In this document: in pieces, positions 34,688 through 42,863 of the stretch
How positions within the stretch are numbered: the first letter of the stretch is position 1
Layout of the letters: each line of letters starts with the position of its first letter
Source of the DNA: Turicibacter sp. UBA7094
GTDB lineage: Bacteria > Bacillota_I > Bacilli_A > MOL361 > Turicibacteraceae
Length of the DNA stretch: 56,052 bases
Assembly (NCBI GenBank): GCA_002493395.1
Contig: DKYS01000031.1
Span: 1,920 to 57,971, forward strand
Direction: 5' to 3'
The notes under the pieces: generated by a model
What the model was told of the DNA's origin: nothing
Databases searched by the model: none
What the model saw: the letters and a program-made list of their open reading frames with translations, nothing else
Translations under genes and position numbers: made by a program

Positions 34688-35299
34688 ATGTTAGTCGTTG
34701 GGTTAACAGGAGGAATTTCATCTGGAAAAAGTACGGTGACTTCCTGTTTTTTAGAGAAGGGAATTGTTGTTTTAGATGCTGATCAAATCGTAAGAAATCT
34801 TCAACGTCCGAATAGTCCACTTTTATTGACATTAGTTGAAACGTTTGGTCCATCTATTATTAGAGAAAATGGCGAATTAGCTCGTGATGTCCTAGGAAAA
34901 ATAATTTTTCATGACGCAAAAGCGAAGCAGCGATTAAATGCATTGATTCATCCTCTTGTTAGACAAAAACTGAAGGAGGAACTTGAGAAATTAAGAGCGG
35001 CTGGGGAGGTTTTAGTCGTTTTAGACATTCCTCTTCTTTTTGAAAGTCAGTTTGAAGATTTAGTGGATTGTACTGTAGTTGTTTATGTGTCTAAAGACAT
35101 TCAGTTGAAGCGGTTGATGAAGCGGGATCAAATTGATGAAGATTATGCGCTTGCTAAAATTAATTCGCAAATGTCTCTAGAAGATAAGAGAATGCGTGCT
35201 GATTATGTTTTGGTGAATAATGGAACGATGGGCGAGCTAAAAAGGCGTGTCGAGGAATTATTCGAATTACTATGGGAAAAATCATGTCAAACCCTTTAA
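34688..35299 (+). CDS. coaE: Dephospho-CoA kinase
   Basis: Last step of coenzyme A synthesis. 203 residues with the P-loop GLTGGISSGKST at residue 6, DADQIVRNLQ (substrate-binding Asp), HPLVR near residue 83, LDIPLLFESQFE and the lid/R-x-x-x-R region LKRLMKRDQIDEDYA. Spacing of three bases after mutM implies translational coupling; GGAGAGAAG lies upstream. Length and motif order are standard. Confidence 0.95.
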   Translation: MLVVGLTGGISSGKSTVTSCFLEKGIVVLDADQIVRNLQRPNSPLLLTLVETFGPSIIRENGELARDVLGKIIFHDAKAKQRLNALIHPLVRQKLKEELEKLRAAGEVLVVLDIPLLFESQFEDLVDCTVVVYVSKDIQLKRLMKRDQIDEDYALAKINSQMSLEDKRMRADYVLVNNGTMGELKRRVEELFELLWEKSCQTL

Positions 35300-35418
35300 A
35301 TGATTTTCGTTTGTTTGATTGGGGAAATAGTGAGTTTAGTTTTTAATGAGGGTGTCAATAATAAAGGGAAATGCCTGTGTTAACTAGGGATTTCCCTTTA
35401 ATAGAAGGAGTGTTTGAG

Positions 35419-36786
35419 GTGCCAACACAAGGTGTTAAACCAAATACAAAGTTTGAGTTATGTCGAATGCAAATGGTGACGATGGAAGAGTTGCAAATTT
35501 TAACTTTACTTTATCAACCCCTAATTGGTCCGGTAGCCGTCAGTTTATATTTGACATTAAATACGCTTGCTAATCGGAGTCACTCTTTCGAGTATGATCA
35601 CCATTTTTTATTACAAATGCTGAATCTTTCGATTGAAGACGTATTGGAGTTGAGGTATAAACTAGAAGCCGTTGGATTAGTTCAAGTTTACCTTGACAAG
35701 GAAGAGCAAGTTCTAACTTATCGTTTGAAAAAACCGATGCAGGCAAAAGATTTTTTTAGTGATGGAATTATTAATGTCTTTCTTAATCTGAAAGTTGGAA
35801 ATCCAGAATATCAACAATTAAAGCAACTTTTTATTCAAGAACCGCTGCAAATACAAGGTGAAAACATTTCAAAACCGTTTAATGAAGTGTTTGATACGAC
35901 AATTTTAATGCGTTCATCGGCGATGCTCCAGGCGAGCCCCCTTCCAACCAATAAGGCGGATAAAAAAGGTGTCGTTCTTGAGTTATCTTTTGATAAAGAA
36001 CTTTTATTTTCCTTACTTCAACAATTTGGGATGGATGAGACGATTGTTTCTCAAAAATTACTCGATCAAATTAATCGAATTGCTTTTTTATATAAATTAG
36101 ATGAGCATGAATTGGCGAGACTTATTTTTGATGCTTTGGATGCAGACGGATTTGTTAATTTAGATTTATTTCGAAAACAGGCTAAACAATATTTTCAATT
36201 TTTAAATAAGGGAAAACCAGTTGAAGTAGTCGATGTCCCTAAAGTCATTTCAGAAAATTCGATGGATGCACAACAGGAACATTTGTCTAAGGAAAAACAA
36301 CTTTTACTTGTTCTTTCTCAACATCCGTTGGAGTTTTTGCGGTTTAAACAACATCAAAAAGAACCGGTGCCTGCCGATCGACAATTGGTGGAGTGGTTAG
36401 TCGTTGATCAACAAATGGCAGCAGGTGTGGTAAATGTTTTAATTGACTATGTTTTAAATATTTCGGATGGACGCTTACCCAAACAATTAGTTGAAAAAAT
36501 TGCAGGGGAGTGGCAACGTAAAGAGATTGATACGACAGAAAAGGCCATTGCTCAAGTGAAAGCGACCTTAAAGGCAAAACAAAAAAGAGACATGGAAAAA
36601 ACAACACCTGCCGCCACTAAGGTTTATCCTAAGGCGACGCGTGTTGTTAGAAAAGAGCAAGTTCCAGATTGGTTAAACTCAGAAGATCAAGTAAAAGAGA
36701 ACAAAAAGTCATTAACGGATGATGATCTTCAAAAAATTGAACGCATGAAAGAATTACAAAATCAACTTCTGAATCAGAAAGGATGA
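35419..36786 (+). CDS. dnaB: Replication initiation and membrane attachment protein DnaB
   Basis: Gram-positive primosome loading protein (not the helicase). It works with DnaD and DnaI to load DnaC helicase at oriC and restart sites. The N-terminal winged-helix region has LTLLYQPLIGPVAVSLYLTL; the C-terminal DnaB/DnaD-type domain (about 300-380) and the tail VPDWLNSED follow. The start is set at GTG 35419, with AAGGAG eight bases upstream, which puts LLYQPLIG at the same distance from the N-terminus as in B. subtilis; ATG 35371 would add 16 residues. It overlaps or abuts dnaI. nrdR, which lies before dnaB in Bacillus, is absent. Confidence 0.9.
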   Translation: MPTQGVKPNTKFELCRMQMVTMEELQILTLLYQPLIGPVAVSLYLTLNTLANRSHSFEYDHHFLLQMLNLSIEDVLELRYKLEAVGLVQVYLDKEEQVLTYRLKKPMQAKDFFSDGIINVFLNLKVGNPEYQQLKQLFIQEPLQIQGENISKPFNEVFDTTILMRSSAMLQASPLPTNKADKKGVVLELSFDKELLFSLLQQFGMDETIVSQKLLDQINRIAFLYKLDEHELARLIFDALDADGFVNLDLFRKQAKQYFQFLNKGKPVEVVDVPKVISENSMDAQQEHLSKEKQLLLVLSQHPLEFLRFKQHQKEPVPADRQLVEWLVVDQQMAAGVVNVLIDYVLNISDGRLPKQLVEKIAGEWQRKEIDTTEKAIAQVKATLKAKQKRDMEKTTPAATKVYPKATRVVRKEQVPDWLNSEDQVKENKKSLTDDDLQKIERMKELQNQLLNQKG

Positions 36787-36791
36787 ATGTG

Positions 36792-37700
36792 ATGCAACGC
36801 ATTGGGGAGTTAATAGCTAGCCCAAAGGGGGCTTCGGAGGCTTATCAGGAAATTATTAATGATCCGGCTATTAAGGAAGCATTTAACCAGTATCAAAATG
36901 AGGTGAATCCGTCACTAATTTCTAACTATCTGTCTGATCTCGACGAATTTTTAAGAAATAAAGAAAAATGTCGAGGTTGCAGTGGGGTGAATGAATGTCG
37001 TCAACCCGTGAAGGGACATTATCCAACTTTAAAACCCGTTCATCAGCAACTGAAGGTGTCGTATACGCCTTGTCAATATGAACTGAATCAAAAGCATTTA
37101 GAAAATATTAAAAGTTTTCATATGCCATCAGATATTTTAAATGCCACTTTTGAAAAGTTTATTATGGATCCAGAGCGAGCTGAATTTTATGAAAAGGCAA
37201 CGTTATTCATTAATGAGTATATGTCTACCAAAAAAGGAAAAGGTCTTTATTTATACGGTCCATTTGGGACAGGAAAAACATATATGTTAAGTGCAATTGC
37301 CAATATCTTATCCCAACGAGGAATCGTGTGTGGGCTCGTGTATTTTCCGGAATTAATCGCCGAAATTAAATCCGGATTTAATAGTGAAACAAACGGTGCC
37401 TATGATAAAATTGAACAATTAAAGGAAATTGAGGTTTTAATGCTTGATGATATTGGAAGTGAATCGATGACGAGTTGGATGCGTGACGAGGTCCTCGGAC
37501 GTATTTTAAATTATCGAATGCATCAAGGATTGCCGACATTTTTTAGCTCTAATTTAGACTACCAGCAATTACAACATCACTACTCTTATACGCAAAAAGG
37601 GGAGGTAGAGGAAATTAAGGGAGCACGCATTTTAGAGCGCATTAAAGCTTTAACTACTCCTGTACAGATTTTAGGAACAAACTATCGTCAAAAACGATAA
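36792..37700 (+). CDS. dnaI: Primosomal protein DnaI (helicase loader)
   Basis: AAA+ ATPase that loads the replicative helicase. 302 residues: an N-terminal helicase-binding domain with a Cys cluster (CRGCSGVNECRQ plus a later Cys, zinc-binding), then AAA+ with Walker A YGPFGTGKTYML near residue 155, Walker B LMLDDIGSE, and DEVLGRILNYRM and FFSSN (sensor I). The start at ATG 36792 has AAAGG nine bases upstream; the ATG at 36783 overlaps the dnaB stop as ATGA and has poor RBS spacing. It closes the dnaB-dnaI operon. Confidence 0.94.
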   Translation: MQRIGELIASPKGASEAYQEIINDPAIKEAFNQYQNEVNPSLISNYLSDLDEFLRNKEKCRGCSGVNECRQPVKGHYPTLKPVHQQLKVSYTPCQYELNQKHLENIKSFHMPSDILNATFEKFIMDPERAEFYEKATLFINEYMSTKKGKGLYLYGPFGTGKTYMLSAIANILSQRGIVCGLVYFPELIAEIKSGFNSETNGAYDKIEQLKEIEVLMLDDIGSESMTSWMRDEVLGRILNYRMHQGLPTFFSSNLDYQQLQHHYSYTQKGEVEEIKGARILERIKALTTPVQILGTNYRQKR

Positions 37701-37718
37701 AATGTGCAGAATTTTTTC

Positions 37719-37747
37719 TTGATTTTAAAAAAATCATGCATTATAAT
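37719..37747 (+). promoter_or_regulatory. Promoter for the thrS T-box transcript
   Basis: TTGATT (37719-37724), 17-base spacer, TATAAT (37742-37747). Confidence 0.7.
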
Positions 37748-37789
37748 ATGAGTCAGTGATATAATATAATTAAAAGATGACTAAATATT

Positions 37790-38031
37790 AAAGGTATTGA
37801 AAAGGATATGATTTAATAAAAACGTCTTTTTAGAGAGGCAACTATAAGCTGAAAAGTTGCTAAGAACGCTTATTAAATTACTCCCTTTGAACTGGGCTTG
37901 AAAAAGACTCCCGTTTGCTGCGTTAAGGCGAAATTAAGTTGCTGATAAGTGGAAGGTTTACTTATCGGAATTAGGATGGTACCGCGATTTTAATCGTTCC
38001 TACTTGTAAAGATTAGGAGCGATTTTTTTAT
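37790..38031 (+). promoter_or_regulatory. T-box riboswitch (threonine) controlling thrS
   Basis: tRNA-sensing leader. The T-box sequence AGGATGGTACCGCG is at 37973-37986. The terminator is AATCGTTCCTA / TAGGAGCGATT followed by seven T (about 37992-38031). The 5' AGAGAGG and a GCTG motif of stem I are present. The likely specifier is ACU at 37891-37893, in the context TTTGA-ACT-GGG, which lines up with the Val specifier in the second T-box of this window; a second ACT at 37907 is less well placed. Uncharged tRNA-Thr would favour read-through into thrS. Confidence 0.9.
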
Positions 38032-38080
38032 TGCTTAAAATTTCGCTCCTGTGGTCAAAAGATACAAAAAGGAGGAAAAT

Positions 38081-40021
38081 ATGATGATTAATATTACGTT
38101 TCCCGATGGGAATGTCAAACAATTTGATAAAGGAGTAACTGCTGAGGCGATTGCACAGTCAATTTCACCCGGATTACGTAAGCGATGTGTCGCTGCAAAA
38201 GTGAATGGACATTTATACGATTTGACTCGTCCAATCGAAGCAGATGCTAAAATTGAGTTAATTACCAATGATCGTCCAGAGGCATGGGAAATTATTAATC
38301 ACTCAGCGGCTCATTTAATGGCAGCGGCGATTAAACGTTTATATCCAGATGCAAAATTTGGAGTAGGTCCAGCAATTGAGGACGGATTCTATTACGATAT
38401 CGATACAGAAACAAAAATTACAGAAGCTGATTTAGCAGCTATTGAAAAAATGATGCAAAAAATTTCATCAGAAGCTTTACCTATCATTCGTCACGAATTA
38501 AGCCGTGAAGAAGCGAAAGAATTATTTGCAAACGATGAATATAAATTAGAGTTAATTGACGCAATCAAAGATGGAGAAGTGATTACAACTTATTCAGAAG
38601 GTGATTTCACAGACTTATGTAGTGGAGTTCACGTGGCGAATACAAAAGATGTAAAATTCTTCAAATTATTAAATGTTGCAGGTGCTTATTGGCGTGGAGA
38701 TAGCGACAATAAAATGTTAACACGTATTTATGGAGCAGCAGCTAATACGAAAGATCAATTAGCAGATCACTTACGTATTTTAGAAGAGCGTAAAGAACGC
38801 GATCATAAAAAAATTGGGCGTGAATTAGAGTTATTTACATTCAGTCCGTTAGTTGGACAAGGATTACCGATTTGGTTACCAAATGGTATGAAAGTTCGCC
38901 AACAAATCGAACGCTATATTATTGATTTAGAGGAAGAATACGGATACCAACATGTGGCGACACCTGTCCTTGGATCGGTTGATTTATATCGTACATCTGG
39001 ACACTGGTCACATTATAAAGAAGACATGTTCGTTCCAATGGAAATGGATAATGAAGAATTAGTATTACGTCCAATGTCTTGTCCTCATCACATGATGGTT
39101 TATAAAACAAAATTACGTTCATATCGTGACTTACCAATTCGTTATGCTGAACAAGTGATTCAACACCGCTTTGAAGCTTCAGGGGCGTTAACAGGTCTTG
39201 AACGTGTTCGTGCCATGACATTAACAGATTCTCATTTATTTGTTCGTCCTGACCAAATTAAAGAAGAGTTTTCACGTTGCTTAGAATTAATTCACCGTGT
39301 CATTAAAGACTTCGGAGTGGAAATTAATTATTATCGTCTGTCACTTCGTGACCCTGAAAATAAAGAAAAATATTTTGACGATGATCAAATGTGGGAAACA
39401 GCAGAATCAATGTTACGTGAAACATTAATCGAAAATAATATTCCGTATATTGAAGCGGAAGGGGAAGCGGCATTCTACGGTCCTAAATTAGATATTCAAA
39501 TTAAAACAGCGCTCGGGCATGATATTACGATGTCAACGATTCAGTTAGACTTCTTATTACCAGAACGTTTTGATTTAACTTATGTTTCTGAAACAGGAGA
39601 GAAAGTGCGTCCTGTTGTTATGCACCGTGGATTAATCGGAACATATGAGCGCTTTATGGCTTACTTAATTGAAACATATAAAGGGGCATTCCCATTATGG
39701 TTAGCTCCAACACAAGTCACTGTTATTCCAGTTAACAATCAATATCATTTAGAATATGCGCAAGAAGTAGCCAAAGAGTTACGTAAATATAAAGTTCGAT
39801 TTGAATTAGATGATCGTGAAGAAAAAATGGGATACAAAATCCGTGAATCACAAACGAAAAAGGTTCCAATGTCTATCGTATTAGGGGATAAAGAGGTTGC
39901 AAATAAAGAAGTGACATTCCGTCGCTTTGGAGAACAAAAAACAACGACTTTACCATTAAAAGAATTTATCCATTTCTTAGTCGATGAAATTGCAGAACGT
40001 AAAAACTATTTACCTAAATAA
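38081..40021 (+). CDS. thrS: Threonyl-tRNA synthetase
   Basis: Class II synthetase, about 646 residues. Domains: N-terminal TGS (ITFPDGNVKQFDKG), the editing domain with HSAAHLMAAAIKRLYP and the zinc-type CSGVHV, catalytic core with LRPMSCPHHMMVYK (zinc Cys), QHRFEASGALTGLERVR, motif 3 MHRGLIGTYERF, and the anticodon-binding domain beginning WLAPTQVTVIPV. AAAGGAGG lies upstream of adjacent ATG codons at 38081 and 38084; the first has five-base spacing, the second eight. Controlled by the threonine T-box leader directly upstream. Confidence 0.97.
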   Translation: MMINITFPDGNVKQFDKGVTAEAIAQSISPGLRKRCVAAKVNGHLYDLTRPIEADAKIELITNDRPEAWEIINHSAAHLMAAAIKRLYPDAKFGVGPAIEDGFYYDIDTETKITEADLAAIEKMMQKISSEALPIIRHELSREEAKELFANDEYKLELIDAIKDGEVITTYSEGDFTDLCSGVHVANTKDVKFFKLLNVAGAYWRGDSDNKMLTRIYGAAANTKDQLADHLRILEERKERDHKKIGRELELFTFSPLVGQGLPIWLPNGMKVRQQIERYIIDLEEEYGYQHVATPVLGSVDLYRTSGHWSHYKEDMFVPMEMDNEELVLRPMSCPHHMMVYKTKLRSYRDLPIRYAEQVIQHRFEASGALTGLERVRAMTLTDSHLFVRPDQIKEEFSRCLELIHRVIKDFGVEINYYRLSLRDPENKEKYFDDDQMWETAESMLRETLIENNIPYIEAEGEAAFYGPKLDIQIKTALGHDITMSTIQLDFLLPERFDLTYVSETGEKVRPVVMHRGLIGTYERFMAYLIETYKGAFPLWLAPTQVTVIPVNNQYHLEYAQEVAKELRKYKVRFELDDREEKMGYKIRESQTKKVPMSIVLGDKEVANKEVTFRRFGEQKTTTLPLKEFIHFLVDEIAERKNYLPK

Positions 40022-40042
40022 TCAATGAGCATTGCTCGATTT

Positions 40043-40079
40043 AAAACACTTAACTGCCGGAAGGAGTTAAGTGTTTTTT
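40043..40079 (+). terminator. Intrinsic terminator after thrS
   Basis: AAAACACTTAACT (40043-40055) / AGTTAAGTGTTTT (40065-40077) and further T. Confidence 0.92.
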
Positions 40080-40201
40080 TGTCGTTGAAAGTGATTTTGT
40101 TGACCGAAAAAAGGGGAAACGAGTTCGCATAAATGAGAACGGTCGTACCTACAATGTAAGGAATAGATTAAGAAAGTCTTACATTGATGGGGGGAATGGA
40201 A

Positions 40202-41188
40202 GTGATAAAAAGTTTAATACTAGATTTAGTTATCGTAGGTGTTTTTTATTTTGTCGTATCCAAATGTTATAAGCGTTCTTATCGAGTGAATTTACTTCAA
40301 TTGCTCATCCAATTAGTAGCGATTATGGCGGCGGGAATGATTGCTTTTGGAGTTATGAAGATACTTGTTCATCGGTTTTTCTTAAATATGGATATTTCTT
40401 CATGGATACCTGAAAGTTTCTATTACGTGCTTCAACCGTATATGGATGAGCTTTTCCCATTTTTTATTTTTACGGTTTTATTTGTGCTATTGTTTGTTCT
40501 CTTTAAAAGTATACTTTATGTTTTTTCGATGAATTATGAATGGGAAAAGTATTTATTCCCTCAAATTAAATTCAATCGAAAAGGGGATTATTGGCTAAGT
40601 GGGTGTTTAAGTGCAGCGTACGCTTATACTTATGTGCTCGCTATTGTTTTTATTTTATCCTTTCCCTTGTTTGGGATTGTCGGGAAATATTCGGTGAGTC
40701 AACTTTTATTGCACATCAATCCGGTGATTGGGTCGTTTGTTGATGATCTTTCAGAGCCTTATTATAGAGTTCAAAAAGGAATGCGTTTATTTGGAGATGA
40801 GATAGATAAGTTATATGCTAATTATCGGATTGACCTTGAGTACTTAAAAGAATATATAGATAACGATCCGGCTAAACGGGTTAAGATTCAATCTTCTTTT
40901 GAAATGTTAACGCCGCTATTCGCGACGCCGACGGGTTATTTAGGTTTTTTTGAACAACCGTTAATTGATAAAGTAGAAATGAGTAAACATTTAAGACAAA
41001 TGAAAAAGTATATTGATGAAGATGTATTAACGTTGGAATTTTTTAATTCTTATTATAAAGAGTTGATTTGTAATGGAACGTATGATAAACTAATCGAGGA
41101 TCAAATCATTAATGATGAAGCATTAGAGTTATTAATGCAAAGCTCATTGTTAAATGATGATAATCTGAAAAAATTAAAGAATATTTAA
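40202..41188 (+). CDS. CvpA-like membrane protein
   Basis: 328 residues, five or so transmembrane helices. The N-terminal part (LILDLVIVGVFYFVVSKCYK, LLQLLIQLVAIMAAGMIAFGVM) resembles the CvpA family of small polytopic proteins, followed by a central pair of helices (FFIFTVLFVLLFVLFKSILYVF; YAYTYVLAIVFILSFPLFGIVG) and a long soluble C-terminal tail of about 150 residues, longer than classical CvpA. No enzymatic motif seen. GTG 40202 is preferred, with GGGGGG seven bases upstream; nearby ATG codons at 40187 and 40196 are poorer. The function is unknown. Confidence 0.65.
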   Translation: MIKSLILDLVIVGVFYFVVSKCYKRSYRVNLLQLLIQLVAIMAAGMIAFGVMKILVHRFFLNMDISSWIPESFYYVLQPYMDELFPFFIFTVLFVLLFVLFKSILYVFSMNYEWEKYLFPQIKFNRKGDYWLSGCLSAAYAYTYVLAIVFILSFPLFGIVGKYSVSQLLLHINPVIGSFVDDLSEPYYRVQKGMRLFGDEIDKLYANYRIDLEYLKEYIDNDPAKRVKIQSSFEMLTPLFATPTGYLGFFEQPLIDKVEMSKHLRQMKKYIDEDVLTLEFFNSYYKELICNGTYDKLIEDQIINDEALELLMQSSLLNDDNLKKLKNI

Positions 41189-41195
41189 TGCCTAG

Positions 41196-41224
41196 TTGAC
41201 ATATGTTAATTAAGGTGTTAGAAT
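41196..41224 (+). promoter_or_regulatory. Promoter for infC-rpmI-rplT
   Basis: TTGACA (41196-41201), exact 17-base spacer, TAGAAT (41219-41224). Confidence 0.85.
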
Positions 41225-41249
41225 AAATAAATGTGAATATCATGTGGAA

Positions 41250-41395
41250 AGAAGAAGTACCCACTTCTCACCTGATTGGTTTTAGCTGATAGGTTCAACG
41301 TCACATCGTTACGATGTTATGTGATTGTGATTTAAACGTGGGCGCTTTACTTCATATGTGAGTGTCTGCGTTTTTCTTTTTTTCCATGAATGTTC
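41250..41395 (+). promoter_or_regulatory. L20-type ribosomal protein leader
   Basis: Leader of about 190 bases between promoter and infC. CCCAC at about 41261-41265 can pair with GTGGG at about 41339-41343, enclosing TCACCTGATTGGTTTTAGCT and a GATGTTATGTG hairpin. A possible terminator with GCG arms and a T-rich tail ends near 41390. In Bacillus the same operon is repressed by L20 binding its leader; position and shape fit that, but the assignment was made by eye. Confidence 0.65.
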
Positions 41396-41417
41396 TATAA
41401 AATTGGAGGTGCTCATC

Positions 41418-41945
41418 ATTAGCAAGAAAAATGTAAAAAACGAGAGCTTAATCAATGAAGATATCCGTGCAAAGGAAATGTTAGTGATTGGTCCAAATCG
41501 TGAGCAATTAGGATTAATGCAACGTAAAGATGCGTTACGTGCTGCTTCTGAGAAAAACTTAGATTTAGTATGTGTGGCGCCACAAGCAAACCCAATTGTT
41601 TGTCGTATTATGGATTATGGTAAATACCGTTATGAACAACAACGTCACGCTCGTGAAGCTCGTAAGAACCAAACGACAGTGAGTTTAAAAGAAGTTCGCT
41701 TAAGTCCTAACATTGAGCAACATGACTTTAATACAAAGTTAAAAAATGCACAAAAATTCCTTGCAAAAGGGGATAAAGTTAAAGTAAGTGTACGTTTTAA
41801 AGGACGAGAAATCGCACACACGGAATTTGGACGTAACGTTTTAACTCGCTTTGCTGAGGGGTGCGCTGAGATTGCGGATTTAGAATCAAATCCTAAACTT
41901 GACGGACGCTCAATGTTTCTCGTTTTAGCACCAAAGAAAAAGTAG
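41418..41945 (+). CDS. infC: Translation initiation factor IF-3, AUU start
   Basis: 175 residues. IF-3 prevents subunit joining and checks start codons. N-terminal domain INEDIRAKEMLVIGPNREQLG, linker with basic residues, C-terminal VRLSPNIEQHDFNTKLKNAQKFLAKGDKVKV. The reading frame has no ATG at the expected place; ATT at 41418 lies eight bases after GGAGG and gives the standard start MSKKNVKNESLINEDIRA-type. AUU is the known infC start codon, letting IF-3 limit its own synthesis. An ATG at 41358 in the same frame would add 20 residues overlapping the leader and is rejected. First gene of infC-rpmI-rplT. Confidence 0.95.
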   Translation: MSKKNVKNESLINEDIRAKEMLVIGPNREQLGLMQRKDALRAASEKNLDLVCVAPQANPIVCRIMDYGKYRYEQQRHAREARKNQTTVSLKEVRLSPNIEQHDFNTKLKNAQKFLAKGDKVKVSVRFKGREIAHTEFGRNVLTRFAEGCAEIADLESNPKLDGRSMFLVLAPKKK

Positions 41946-41969
41946 AAAAGATAAAGGAGGAACTCTACC

Positions 41970-42167
41970 ATGCCAAAAATGAAATCTCATCGTGGAGCTG
42001 CTAAACGCTTTAAACGTACAGGATCAGGAAAATTAAAACGTTCTCACGCTTATACAAGCCATTTAGCTCACAATAAAACAACTAAACAAAAGAAACATTT
42101 ATCAAAATCAGCGATTGTATCTAATAGCGATTACAAACGTATTAAAGAAATGTTATATAGCTTATAA
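41970..42167 (+). CDS. rpmI: 50S ribosomal protein L35
   Basis: 65 residues, very basic, beginning MPKMKSHRGAAKRFKRTGSG and with LAHNKTTKQKKHL, both typical of L35. AAAGGAGG precedes the ATG. It sits 24 bases after infC, as in all Bacilli. Confidence 0.97.
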   Translation: MPKMKSHRGAAKRFKRTGSGKLKRSHAYTSHLAHNKTTKQKKHLSKSAIVSNSDYKRIKEMLYSL

Positions 42168-42212
42168 TAATCACACTAAACATTTTTCGTAACAACAAAG
42201 GAGGAACTCATT

Positions 42213-42572
42213 ATGCCACGTGTAAAAGGTGGAGTTGTATCACGCAAACGTCGTAAACGCGTTTTAAAATTAGCAAAAGGTTATTTCGGATCTAAACATA
42301 CATTATACAAAACAGCAAATGAGCAAGTAATGAAATCATTACAATATGCTTACCGTGACCGTCGTCAGAAAAAACGTGATTTCCGTAAATTATGGATCAC
42401 TCGTATCAACGCAGCTGCTCGTATGAATGGTTTATCATACAGCAAATTAATGCACGGATTAAAATTAGCTGGAATCGAAGTTAACCGTAAAATGTTAGCA
42501 GATTTAGCTGTTTCTGATGCTGCTGCATTCGCAACTTTAGCAAATACTGCTAAAGAAGCTATGAATAAATAA
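42213..42572 (+). CDS. rplT: 50S ribosomal protein L20
   Basis: 119 residues. N-terminal extension RVKGGVVSRKRRKRVLKLAKGYFGSKHTLYK, then LWITRINAAARMNGLSYSKLMHGL, all family hallmarks. Early 50S assembly protein and likely repressor of its own operon through the leader before infC. AAAGGAGG lies upstream. Last gene of the operon. Confidence 0.97.
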   Translation: MPRVKGGVVSRKRRKRVLKLAKGYFGSKHTLYKTANEQVMKSLQYAYRDRRQKKRDFRKLWITRINAAARMNGLSYSKLMHGLKLAGIEVNRKMLADLAVSDAAAFATLANTAKEAMNK

Positions 42573-42603
42573 TTTTATTGTAAACTATTTTTTAATAATT
42601 ATA

Positions 42604-42631
42604 AGCACTCTTTTAAAGGGTGCTTTTTTTT
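42604..42631 (+). terminator. Intrinsic terminator after rplT
   Basis: AGCACTC (42604-42610) / GGGTGCT (42618-42624) with one G-U pair, followed by eight T. Confidence 0.9.
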
Positions 42632-42804
42632 GTTTTAGTAAAGGTTTTGCTTTTCAAAGGAGATAGGGTTTTAAGGGAGGTTAGGTGTCTTTTTGAAGAG
42701 GGGAAGTGATGAGAAATTGCTTACTGTTTCTCATCCAATCGTTGATAGAGAATGTATTTGTTTCTTTTTACCATAAAATGTTGAATCCTTTTAATGACTA
42801 ATTT

Positions 42805-42832
42805 TCATATTTTTAATTTTGAAGAATATAAT
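42805..42832 (+). promoter_or_regulatory. Possible SigE-type promoter for spoVID
   Basis: TCATATT (42805-42811) and AATATAAT (42825-42832) with a 13-base gap resemble the mother-cell SigE elements (ATATT; CATACAAT). It lies 31 bases before the spoVID start. Spacing is one base short of usual, so this is tentative. Confidence 0.4.
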
Positions 42833-42863
42833 GAACTGAAATATCAATTTAGGAGGGTCTAAC

